A stretch of 7,613 bases of DNA from Verrucomicrobiota bacterium. GTDB taxonomy: Bacteria > Verrucomicrobiota > Verrucomicrobiia > Limisphaerales > UBA9464. The stretch covers positions 1 to 7,613 of the forward strand of contig JAFLEG010000189.1 in assembly GCA_017302195.1 (NCBI GenBank), written 5' to 3'. A program made the translations under genes and the position numbers. The number at the start of each line of letters is the position of its first letter. Position 1 is the stretch's first letter. The notes beneath the pieces were generated by a model that saw only the letters and a list, made by a program, of their open reading frames with translations, did no database searches and was not told the origin of the DNA. Below are positions 1-6,353 of the stretch, piece by piece.

Positions 1-3000
1 GGTGTCCCAGGACTCCGGAAACCGGTACCCGATGCCTTCCACAAACCGCGCCCCGCGCAGGTTCACCGCATGTTCGGAGCGGTTCGCCAGCTCCACAAAT
101 TCCCCGTCATCGCCGCCGCCGGGAGGCGCGCAGAACAGCTCGCTGACCACGACATCGCCGGGCGCCACGGGCAGTGGATCGGCCTGGAAGAACGCCGTGT
201 GGAGCGCCGACCACTGGCCCCCCTGCAGGGCGCGGCTCTGGAGCAGGGTGTTCCGGGTGAGTGCCGGAAGATCGGGATCGGGAACGTCGCCCGCGGTTTC
301 CACGGACAGCTCCAGATCAAAGCTGGCGTCCGAACTGGTGCCCGAGGACTGGTGCAGCTCCACGGCGAGGAGGTTGGCGCCCGGACGAAGCAGCTCCGGT
401 GAGATCTCGAACGAGGAGAAATCCTGACCATCGTCCGGCGGCGATATTCCCGGGGTCATGCCGGTGAGGGGGCCGTCCGGGAGGAAGTCGCGAACGGCCG
501 GACGGCCATTCACATACACCGCGGCCCCGTCGTCGCGCCGGAGACGAAGCACCGCACGCCTCAGACCGCCGGCGTCCTCCAGGACAAACCGGTGCCGGAA
601 GTAGATGGTGATCCACTTCTGCTGCGGATTGCCGCCAAACGGGATCACCGTCGCCTCATCCCCCTCGCCATACCCAAGCTGCGCGGCGCCCTCGCGCCAG
701 ACGCCATCGGCAAATTCCGGGTGCTTCCAGTCAGCCGCCGACCAGTTCGGATGCCCCTCCACCACGTCGCTGGATGACAACCCCGCCGCGCTGGTGAACC
801 AGCGCCAGCGGGCGCCCGCCGGGACCACGGTCGTCGCCGCCCCCCCCACGGTGAGGGACCGCGCCACCGGGGACACCGCCCCGCCCGGCAGCCGCGGATC
901 GGTGCCGTCGAGGGTGTAGTGGATGGTGGCGCCGGCGGGGCCGAGGAACCGGACGACCGTCCCCGGAGCGACCGGCCCCGACGCCGGGGCGTGTGTCGGT
1001 GCGTCCACTGCCGGATAGAAACCGGCGCTGCGGAACTGTCCGCGCACCTCCGCAGTGCGCCGGGGCAGCCACGTGTTCAGCACCGAGTCGCGGCGGGCCG
1101 CCCATTCGGTCGGCGTGAGATAATTCCAGCGCGCGGATTCCGCGAGAAAGGCGCGGGCGATGGCGTCCGTGTGACGGGTGAGCCGGGCGGCGTTGCGCGC
1201 CGGGGTGAGGGCGCCGTCGTTGAACAGCGTGCGGTGGATCTCGTCGGCCAGCAGGATCCGGTACTCCGGGTCGCCTTCCTTGAACAGGGTGGAGAACAGG
1301 CTGCCGGGCCCGTCTCCCGCCTCGCGTCCCGGCGCCCCGCGTCCGGTGCGGTTGCCCGCGGCGCAGTAGCTGGGCACGCAGAACCAGCCGTCGGCGTCGT
1401 TCAGGTAGAACTGGAATCCGGTGCCGGGCACGGTGGGGCCGACGCACCGGTACTCGTCCTCGCTGCCCCCGAACATCCACATGATCATGAAGTCCGTGTA
1501 CTGCGCGACGTCGAGCCAGGGGCGCACGTCCTGGTAACGGTCGCGCAGGGACTTCACCCGCGCCCAGGTCGAGCCGTCCCCGTCATAGGCCGTGCCCGGA
1601 TCGGCCCAGCCACCGACGTTCCAGTTGCCGTTGATGGCCTCGTAGTTGGTGCGCGAGCCGCCGAGGTACTCCTGGTGCATGGCGGCATTCCACCGCTCCC
1701 GGAGATGGTAGAGCCCCCAGTACACGCCGTTCAGGTACAGGTGCACGAAGCGTCCGTGGGGATTGAGCCGCCCCATGTCGAGCAGGGTGTCGTCGGTGAA
1801 GAGGTTCGAGAGGTAGAAGCCGCGCATCTCCATGTCATGCGACCCGCTGCGCAGTTCCAGGCTGTCGAACTCCTGCGCCGCCCCGCGTCCGCGCTCCTGG
1901 CCTTCGAAGAGCGGATACCGCAGCTTGGACGCGCCATACTCAGACCGGAAGTAGAGGCGGAAGTTTTTCTTGGTGAAATCGGTGAAGGCGCCGCCGAAAT
2001 GCCGGATGCCACAGGGCGCGTGGACCCCGGGCTGTCCGTCGGGATGCAGCCATTCCATGGAACCCCGGGTCTCCGAGCTGCCGTTGATGGGACGGGGGGT
2101 GGTCAGCGAGACGCTGGGCAGATCGCGCAGCGCCGGCACCATGTGGGCCGCGTAGCGCGGATCCTGGGTGATCGCGGTCCGCATGACCCGCGAGGTCAGG
2201 ATGTCTGCCGGGAAGACGTAGGTCTGGGTCTCCAGGTCGGCCGGCGCCCATCCGGGGCGAAACGCGGCCACGCGCAACACGGTGGTGGCGGCCAGATCCA
2301 GGGGCGCCGTGTACACGGAACCCGATGTCGGGCTGGGCTCGGTGCGGTTGGTGGTGTACCGGATTTCGGCGCCGGGCGTATCAGTGCCCAGCGTCACTCG
2401 GATCGGGGCATCATAGAATCCGCGCGGCACGCTGAGCTGGATCGGGGCCACGATGCCGTCGTAGGCGGATCCGTTGAGCTCCCCCGGGGTCGGCCTGCGG
2501 AAAAATCCGGTCACCCCGTTGGTGCCCAGTCCGTAGCTGACATTGGCGCTCTGGACCGGGAAGCGCCGGGTCGCGGGGTAATCGGGTGGAAACTGCTGCG
2601 ATACCAACCCCGAGCTGTCCGAGACAGCGAGATACTCCCCATCGGCGCTGAGTCGGAAATTGGTGTGGAGCGGGCCTCCGGGATCCCTCCGGTCCTTGCC
2701 CGAGGCGAAGACCACCCACCGACCGCCGGCGGGAATCTGCACCTCGGGGAAAATCCATTGGCGGGGATTCTCGGGATCATCCGTGAGGCCAAAGCCGGCC
2801 AGGGAGAGGCGGTAGGGGTTGGGATTCTCCAGCTCGATCCAGTCCGAAGCATCCCCATCCTCGTCCGGCAGGCCCCCGGAATTGGAGGCCAGAAACTCGC
2901 GGATCCGCGGCGGCTCCAGCCGCACATCCACGCCCAGGGTGACCTCGGCGACCGTGGTTCCCGCATCCGTGCCGGCTACGAGTCGGTAGGTGGTGGTCAC

Positions 3001-3729
3001 CGCCGGCCGGACCGCCACGCTGCCGCGCACCGGATCCACGGAGCCGACATCCGGTTCCACGGTCGCCCGGGTCGCTCCTTCGATCTCCCAGTGCAGCAGC
3101 GTGGACGCGCCCGCGCTCAGGGTGTCCACATCCGCGGTAAACGACAGCACCTTCGGCCCCTGCCCGCCGAACACCTCGATCTCCGCCACCTGCGGGCTGT
3201 ACGGCGCGTTGTTGCGATTGACGATGCGGATGAACCGGCCGGCGAAGCGGCCGTCCGGGTCCTGGCTGCCGGTGATGGCATCCACCCCGCGGACCCCGGA
3301 ATGGGATCCGTCGGCACGGATCCGCGCCGACCAGTTCAACTCGCCGGCCTCGCCCTCCCGGTCGCCATAGACCTCGACGTCATAACTGCTCAGCCGCTCC
3401 GGACAGCACCCGTCGGCACGATTGTGAAGGCGCAGGTGATCGAGGGTAAAGGTGCCGCCCAGATCCACCTCGTAGTAAAACCCCTCGGTGTCCTCAGCAG
3501 CGAGCGGGTGACAGAAGGTCTCAGGGTTCCCGTCGGTGAGGAGCGCCGGAGAGAAGGCACCCCACGATGGTCCGGACGCATCGGCCGGCTGGTTCAAGGC
3601 CAGATTCACAGGGTCCGCCGCCCCCATCCGCAATGCCGTGAGCAGCAGGACACACAGCATCCGCCACCGGAATGTGCCCGCGGCCGCGGACACCGCATGC
3701 CGCCCGCCGAGATGACCGCGCCGCTCCAT
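1..3729 (-). CDS. Secreted multidomain CotH-kinase / lamin-tail-domain protein (C-terminus off window)
   Basis: Large exported protein of the CotH kinase family; relatives carry an atypical protein-kinase-like fold, but the substrate here is unknown. The frame is open from the ATG at 3729 to base 1 (1243 codons). Seen in order: basic N-terminus and hydrophobic segment around residues 24-33 (MLCVLLLTAL), a plausible signal peptide; discoidin-like region about 42-188; Ig-like segment about 190-265; first lamin-tail domain about 273-420 (IREFLASNSGG, DWIELENP); chitobiase-C-terminal-like repeat about 438-505 (IRYTTNRTEP); CotH region about 535-890 (FGGAFTDFTKKNFRLYF, HLYLNGVYWGLYHLRERW); second chitobiase-like repeat about 922-960 (IHYTLDGTDPR); beta-sandwich-like region about 975-1145; start of a second lamin-tail domain from about 1190. 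A weak GGGAAG lies 7 nt before the ATG, and the upstream lipoprotein stop abuts it, suggesting coupling. An internal ATG at residue 24 would still leave a signal peptide. The family call is firm, the function is not. Confidence 0.92.
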   Translation of the reverse strand, partial: MERRGHLGGRHAVSAAAGTFRWRMLCVLLLTALRMGAADPVNLALNQPADASGPSWGAFSPALLTDGNPETFCHPLAAEDTEGFYYEVDLGGTFTLDHLRLHNRADGCCPERLSSYDVEVYGDREGEAGELNWSARIRADGSHSGVRGVDAITGSQDPDGRFAGRFIRIVNRNNAPYSPQVAEIEVFGGQGPKVLSFTADVDTLSAGASTLLHWEIEGATRATVEPDVGSVDPVRGSVAVRPAVTTTYRLVAGTDAGTTVAEVTLGVDVRLEPPRIREFLASNSGGLPDEDGDASDWIELENPNPYRLSLAGFGLTDDPENPRQWIFPEVQIPAGGRWVVFASGKDRRDPGGPLHTNFRLSADGEYLAVSDSSGLVSQQFPPDYPATRRFPVQSANVSYGLGTNGVTGFFRRPTPGELNGSAYDGIVAPIQLSVPRGFYDAPIRVTLGTDTPGAEIRYTTNRTEPSPTSGSVYTAPLDLAATTVLRVAAFRPGWAPADLETQTYVFPADILTSRVMRTAITQDPRYAAHMVPALRDLPSVSLTTPRPINGSSETRGSMEWLHPDGQPGVHAPCGIRHFGGAFTDFTKKNFRLYFRSEYGASKLRYPLFEGQERGRGAAQEFDSLELRSGSHDMEMRGFYLSNLFTDDTLLDMGRLNPHGRFVHLYLNGVYWGLYHLRERWNAAMHQEYLGGSRTNYEAINGNWNVGGWADPGTAYDGDGSTWARVKSLRDRYQDVRPWLDVAQYTDFMIMWMFGGSEDEYRCVGPTVPGTGFQFYLNDADGWFCVPSYCAAGNRTGRGAPGREAGDGPGSLFSTLFKEGDPEYRILLADEIHRTLFNDGALTPARNAARLTRHTDAIARAFLAESARWNYLTPTEWAARRDSVLNTWLPRRTAEVRGQFRSAGFYPAVDAPTHAPASGPVAPGTVVRFLGPAGATIHYTLDGTDPRLPGGAVSPVARSLTVGGAATTVVPAGARWRWFTSAAGLSSSDVVEGHPNWSAADWKHPEFADGVWREGAAQLGYGEGDEATVIPFGGNPQQKWITIYFRHRFVLEDAGGLRRAVLRLRRDDGAAVYVNGRPAVRDFLPDGPLTGMTPGISPPDDGQDFSSFEISPELLRPGANLLAVELHQSSGTSSDASFDLELSVETAGDVPDPDLPALTRNTLLQSRALQGGQWSALHTAFFQADPLPVAPGDVVVSELFCAPPGGGDDGEFVELANRSEHAVNLRGARFVEGIGYRFPESWDT

Positions 3730-3921
3730 TCAGCGGCTTCCCGGATAGCCGGGAGGTGACGAGGTGTCGGGGCGCGTGGTTGTCGGCGGCTCCCGGTGAT
3801 CCGGAGGCGTCAGGGTCTCGGGTTGGTAGCCGCGGTAGGAACTGCATCCGGTGGCCGACCCCGCCAGAAGCAGGGCCAGCCAGAATCCCAAACCAGGGAA
3901 CCGGTGGAAGGAGTCGCGCAT
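3730..3921 (-). CDS. Small Pro/Thr-rich putative lipoprotein
   Basis: A 63-residue protein with no family I recognise. Residues 1-9 are polar and basic, residues 11-21 are hydrophobic (LGFWLALLLAG), and SATGC ends at Cys26, a candidate lipidation site. The lipobox is imperfect because Ala rather than Leu sits at -3. The mature part, about 38 residues, is rich in Pro, Thr and Ser (TPPDHREPPTTTRPD) and looks like an unstructured tether. The ATG at 3921 was chosen because GAGAGG lies 7 nt upstream (3929-3934) and the signal starts there; a longer frame back to 4080 would run into the divergent gene and bury the signal. Its TGA touches the ATG of the CotH-family gene, so the two are probably one transcript and translationally coupled. 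Its role is unknown; it could be a membrane anchor or partner for the CotH protein. Some chance remains that it is not a real gene. Confidence 0.6.
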   Translation of the reverse strand: MRDSFHRFPGLGFWLALLLAGSATGCSSYRGYQPETLTPPDHREPPTTTRPDTSSPPGYPGSR

Positions 3922-4036
3922 GCCGGAACCTCTCAGGGCCACGCACGATGGCAAGCCCCGGAGCGTTTCCAATGCGGTCCGGAGCGACGAATTTCCCGTT
4001 GGCTGTTCGCCGCACACCAGACTATTGGGAAGGCGG
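3922..4036. promoter_or_regulatory. Divergent intergenic region between the lipoprotein-CotH unit and the EEP gene
   Basis: This 115-bp gap must hold the promoters of both divergent units. The only plus-strand pair I can point to is TTGGCT, 18 bp, TATTGG (last element 4023-4028), which is weak and very close to the EEP ATG. No clear operator palindrome was seen. Its role follows from gene orientation rather than from strong motifs. Confidence 0.35.
3929..3934 (-). promoter_or_regulatory. Shine-Dalgarno GAGAGG of the small lipoprotein gene
   Basis: Read on the minus strand, GAGAGG sits 7 nt before the ATG at 3921. It decides the start of the small lipoprotein over a longer upstream frame. It is one of the few good ribosome-binding sites in the window. 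Confidence 0.55.
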
Positions 4037-4849
4037 ATGCGACACACGACCCTCCTCAGCACAGTCCTGCCGGTCCTCACCGGAGTCCTGGCGCTGGCGC
4101 TGGGGACCGGATGCCACCAGGCACCGTCCGCGTTGCCCGGCAGCGTCCGGGTGCTCAGCTACAACATCCATCACGGCGAGGGCACCGACGGGAAACTGGA
4201 CCTGGACCGCATCGCCACGGTGATCCGGTCGGCCGATCCGGATCTGGTGGCGGTCCAGGAGGTGGACCAGCGCACCACGCGGACCGGCGGTGTGGATCAG
4301 ACCGCGGCGCTGGCAGAGCGCACCGGAATGCACGCGGTGTTCGGGAAGGCGATGGACTTCTCCGGCGGCGCCTACGGCCAGGCGGTGCTGTCCCGATGGC
4401 GGGTGGAGACCTCCGAGGTGTTCCCCCTGCCTGGCGAACCGGGCCGGGAGCCGCGCATCGCCCTGCTGACCCGCGTCCGTCCACCCGGGAGCCCTGCCCC
4501 CCTCTGGTTCGTGAGCACCCACTTCGATCACGAGCGCGGGGATCTTCGTGTGAAATCAGCAGAGGCCCTGATGGACCGACTGCGAACACTGGAAGGCCCC
4601 GTGATCCTTGCCGGTGATTTCAACGCCACGCCGGAAAGCCGCCCTCTCCAAATCCTGCAGCAGCGCTTCACCGATGCCGCCACCGGCCGTCCCGAACCGA
4701 CCATCCCTGCGGAGGTGCCGGATCGCCGGATAGACTTCGTGCTGTTCGCCCCCGGGGACGCCTGGCGTGTGGTCGAGACCGCGGTGCTCCCTGAAGCGCT
4801 CGCCTCGGACCATCGTCCGGTCCGGGTGACACTCCAGCGGACCCGCTGA
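4037..4849 (+). CDS. Endonuclease/exonuclease/phosphatase (EEP) family putative lipoprotein
   Basis: A 270-residue secreted or membrane-anchored metal-dependent phosphodiesterase of the EEP (DNase I / inositol phosphatase-like) fold. All expected blocks are present: SYNIHHGEG (about 41-49), the metal-ligand Glu in AVQEVD (about 72-77), YGQAVLSR (about 113-120), STHFDH (about 160-165), AGDFNATPE (about 192-200), RRIDFVLF (about 230-237) and ASDHRPV (about 256-262). The catalytic site therefore looks intact. The N-terminus is hydrophobic (residues 8-23) and ends GTGC at Cys26, a lipoprotein-like but non-canonical cleavage site. The ATG at 4037 was preferred over in-frame starts back to 3851 because those would hide the signal and overlap the divergent gene. 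GGGAAGG (4027-4033) is an adequate but tightly spaced ribosome-binding site. The gene is divergent from the lipoprotein-CotH unit and convergent with bioB. The substrate (nucleic acid, phospholipid or sugar phosphate) cannot be read from sequence. Confidence 0.9.
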   Translation: MRHTTLLSTVLPVLTGVLALALGTGCHQAPSALPGSVRVLSYNIHHGEGTDGKLDLDRIATVIRSADPDLVAVQEVDQRTTRTGGVDQTAALAERTGMHAVFGKAMDFSGGAYGQAVLSRWRVETSEVFPLPGEPGREPRIALLTRVRPPGSPAPLWFVSTHFDHERGDLRVKSAEALMDRLRTLEGPVILAGDFNATPESRPLQILQQRFTDAATGRPEPTIPAEVPDRRIDFVLFAPGDAWRVVETAVLPEALASDHRPVRVTLQRTR

Positions 4850-4967
4850 ATGCCGGAATGGAACGTCGGGCGGCCCGCCGGGCGCTGACAATTGGCCATA
4901 CTGCCGCCGTCCTACGGCACTCCCGATGCCCAATCTTTCGGACGCGAGGAAGCCCGTCCCAGGTGGA

Positions 4968-5990
4968 TCAACGCTGTGCGAGTGCGGCGAGTTCGGCGGC
5001 GCGGGGGGCGTTCGGATTGTCGAAGGGCGCGCGGGCCTGGAGACCGAGCACCCGGAGCAGTTCGGCATCCGCATCGTAGCTGGGCGACGGCACGGCCTTG
5101 GTGAGCATGAACTCAGTCTCGCTGGAAAAGATGGAATTGGCCCCGGCCAGGAAGCAGAAGGCCTGCTCGGTCGGACTGAGCTTCGCCCGGCCCGCGGTGA
5201 GGCGCACATCCGAGGCCGGCATGAGGATGCGGGCCGTGGCGATCATGCGGAGCACCTCCCAGAACGGCACGTCCTCGTTGGATTCCAGCGGAGTGCCCGG
5301 GACGCGGCTCAGGATGTTGATGGGCACCGACTCCGGATGCGGCCGCACCGCGACCAGTGTCCGCAGCATTTTCAGGCGGTCTTCCACCGTCTCCCCCAGT
5401 CCGACGATGCCGCCGGAACACACCGTCACATTGGTCTGCCGGACATTCTCGATGGTGCGCAGACGATCCGCGTGGGTCCGCGTGGTGATGATGGTCTCGT
5501 AGAACTCGGCGCTGGAGTCCACATTGTGGTTGTAGGCGTAGAGTCCCGCCGCCTCCAACCGCTTTGCCTGCGGCTCGGTGAGCATGCCCAGGGTGCAGCA
5601 CACCTCCAGACCGAGATCGGTGACCCCGCGGACCATGTCCACCACCCGGTCGAACTGCCCGTTGTCCTTCACCTCCCGCCACGCCGCACCCAGGCACACC
5701 CGCGACACGCCCGATGCCTGCGCGCGCCGGGCTATCTCGATCACCTGCTCTTTCTCCATCAGGCGTTCGGGCGCGATGCCGGTGGAGTACCGGGAGGACT
5801 GTGCACAGTACGCGCAGTCCTCCGGACACGCCCCGGTCTTCACCGAGATCAGCTTGCACACCTGCATCGCGCGCGCGTCGTGATGCTGCCTGTGCACCGA
5901 GGCGGCCCGGAACACCAGTTCCAACAGCGGAGCGTCGTGGATCTCCCGGATCTCCTCCAGGGTCCAGTCATGGCGGGGCGCAGCAGACAT
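4968..5990 (-). CDS. bioB: Biotin synthase (radical SAM)
   Basis: Catalyses the last step of biotin synthesis, inserting sulfur into dethiobiotin using S-adenosylmethionine and two iron-sulfur clusters, in the cytoplasm. The protein is 340 residues, normal for BioB. The radical-SAM motif CPEDCAYC gives Cys55, Cys59 and Cys62 for the [4Fe-4S] cluster. The expected [2Fe-2S] ligands are present: Cys99 (RVCLGAAW), Cys131 (EVCCTLGML), Cys191 (VTVCSGGIVGLGE) and the Arg-containing DVRLTAGR segment (261-268). YNHNVDSS (153-160) and RVPGTPLE (229-236) are also family hallmarks. The ATG at 5990 begins MSAAPRHDW, just ahead of conserved sequence. The same frame stays open to an ATG at 6206, but the added 72 residues come from tandem repeats and are not credible. 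No Shine-Dalgarno precedes the start; the leader is pyrimidine-rich. No other biotin gene is visible nearby. Confidence 0.97.
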   Translation of the reverse strand: MSAAPRHDWTLEEIREIHDAPLLELVFRAASVHRQHHDARAMQVCKLISVKTGACPEDCAYCAQSSRYSTGIAPERLMEKEQVIEIARRAQASGVSRVCLGAAWREVKDNGQFDRVVDMVRGVTDLGLEVCCTLGMLTEPQAKRLEAAGLYAYNHNVDSSAEFYETIITTRTHADRLRTIENVRQTNVTVCSGGIVGLGETVEDRLKMLRTLVAVRPHPESVPINILSRVPGTPLESNEDVPFWEVLRMIATARILMPASDVRLTAGRAKLSPTEQAFCFLAGANSIFSSETEFMLTKAVPSPSYDADAELLRVLGLQARAPFDNPNAPRAAELAALAQR

Positions 5991-5997
5991 CGGAGGG

Positions 5998-6026
5998 AGA
6001 ATGAGAAGGCGGCGCGAGGTTGTAAA
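5998..6026 (-). promoter_or_regulatory. Possible bioB promoter (would give a leaderless mRNA)
   Basis: On the minus strand, TTTACA (6021-6026, one mismatch to the -35 consensus) is followed after 17 bp by CATTCT (5998-6003, a poor -10 match). Only 7 nt separate the -10-like box from the bioB ATG, so transcription would begin at or next to the start codon. This fits the absence of a ribosome-binding site, but the -10 match is weak enough to be chance. Confidence 0.25.
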
Positions 6027-6028
6027 CC

Positions 6029-6068
6029 GGGGAAACGGGGGAGGTTGACGGGAGGTTGACGGGAGGGG
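6029..6068 (+). other. G-rich tract with G-quadruplex potential
   Basis: Five runs of at least three G lie on the plus strand: 6029-6032, 6037-6041, 6050-6052, 6061-6063 and 6065-6068. The loops are 4, 8, 8 and 1 nt. The arrangement satisfies relaxed quadruplex rules but not the strict loop limit of 7. The G-rich strand is the template strand for bioB transcription, and the tract lies just upstream of the bioB promoter-like pair. Confidence 0.4.
6040..6061 (+). repeat. 11-bp tandem direct repeat (2 copies)
   Basis: Two perfect adjacent copies of GGAGGTTGACG occupy 6040-6050 and 6051-6061. A third partial match, GGAGG, starts at 6062. The pair supplies the middle of the G-rich tract and directly precedes the heptanucleotide array. 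It may be a duplicated binding site or a by-product of slippage. Confidence 0.85.
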
Positions 6069-6071
6069 CGG

Positions 6072-6148
6072 TGAGCGGTGAGCGGTGAGCGGTGAGCGGT
6101 GAGCGGTGAGCGGTGAGCAGTGAACAGTGAACAGTGAGCAGTCGTCAG
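6072..6148 (+). repeat. Heptanucleotide tandem repeat, block A (11 units)
   Basis: Eleven contiguous 7-bp units: six perfect TGAGCGG (6072-6113), then TGAGCAG, TGAACAG, TGAACAG, TGAGCAG and a decayed TCGTCAG ending at 6148. Variants change mostly one base at a time, from a pure end near bioB to a decayed end facing the linker. This is the pattern expected of local unit duplication followed by drift. On the minus strand it encodes a spurious TAHRSPL-type repeat peptide, an artefact of the open frame. Confidence 0.97.
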
Positions 6149-6164
6149 TCGGACCACAGACTAC

Positions 6165-6276
6165 TGATGACTGATGACTGATGACTGATGACTGATGACT
6201 GATCACTGATGACTGATGACTGATGACTGATCACTGATCACTGATGACTGATCACTGATGACCGTTTACTGATCAC
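6165..6276 (+). repeat. Heptanucleotide tandem repeat, block B (16 units)
   Basis: Sixteen contiguous 7-bp units: ten TGATGAC, five TGATCAC and one outlier, CGTTTAC (6263-6269). With a=TGATGAC, b=TGATCAC and c=the outlier, the order is aaaaabaaabbabacb. The block is separated from block A by 16 bp (6149-6164), which is not a multiple of seven, so the two blocks are out of phase although both unit types begin with TGA. The minus strand reads GTCATCA/GTGATCA and gives a spurious SHQSSVI-type peptide. Similar repeat-peptide artefacts are, from memory, common in annotated bacterial proteomes. Confidence 0.97.
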
Positions 6277-6353
6277 CGCCCCCCGCCACCTCCTCATTCG
6301 GACCAACCCCTTTCCGCTGTTGCCGCCCTCCGGCCTCCGCCAGACTTCGCCCG

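Larger units (their letters stand above)
5991..6353. other. Repeat-rich divergent intergenic region between bioB and the CDF transporter gene
   Basis: The only gene-free stretch over 300 bp in the window. From the bioB side it holds a weak promoter-like pair, a G-rich tract containing an 11-bp direct repeat, two 7-bp tandem-repeat blocks separated by a 16-bp linker, and then 77 bp of C-rich sequence leading to the transporter GTG. Minus-strand frames stay open across the repeats, whereas the plus strand is closed in all frames because nearly every unit begins with TGA. I see no small gene or structured RNA that is better supported than the repeats themselves. Confidence 0.8.

Noticed and set aside
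919..3759. 946-codon plus-strand open frame across the CotH-family gene
   Set aside because: It is the exact codon-for-codon antisense frame of the real gene. Its stops would need TTA, CTA or TCA codons in the sense gene, which are rare at this GC content. The translation shows no domain, whereas the minus strand shows many.
3922..4080. Longer N-terminus for the small lipoprotein starting at 4080
   Set aside because: It would overlap the divergent EEP coding start and place the signal sequence in the middle of the protein; GAGAGG before 3921 supports the shorter form.
4867..4918. Transcription terminator between the convergent EEP and bioB genes
   Set aside because: Short palindromes exist (CGGGCGGCCCG at 4867-4877, GCCCGCCGGGC at 4873-4883, GCCGTCCTACGGC at 4906-4918), but the stems are only 5 bp and no T-run follows on either strand.
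4926..6059. 377-codon plus-strand open frame across bioB
   Set aside because: It is antisense in register with bioB, for the same GC-driven reason; the minus-strand product is unmistakable biotin synthase.
5991..6206. 72-residue N-terminal extension of bioB starting at an ATG inside the repeats
   Set aside because: The extension is a translation of the 7-bp repeats and the C-rich leader; known BioB proteins begin near the ATG at 5990 and a 340-residue product is the normal length.
6072..6276. CRISPR array
   Set aside because: The units are 7 bp and contiguous, with no unique spacers and no cas genes nearby.
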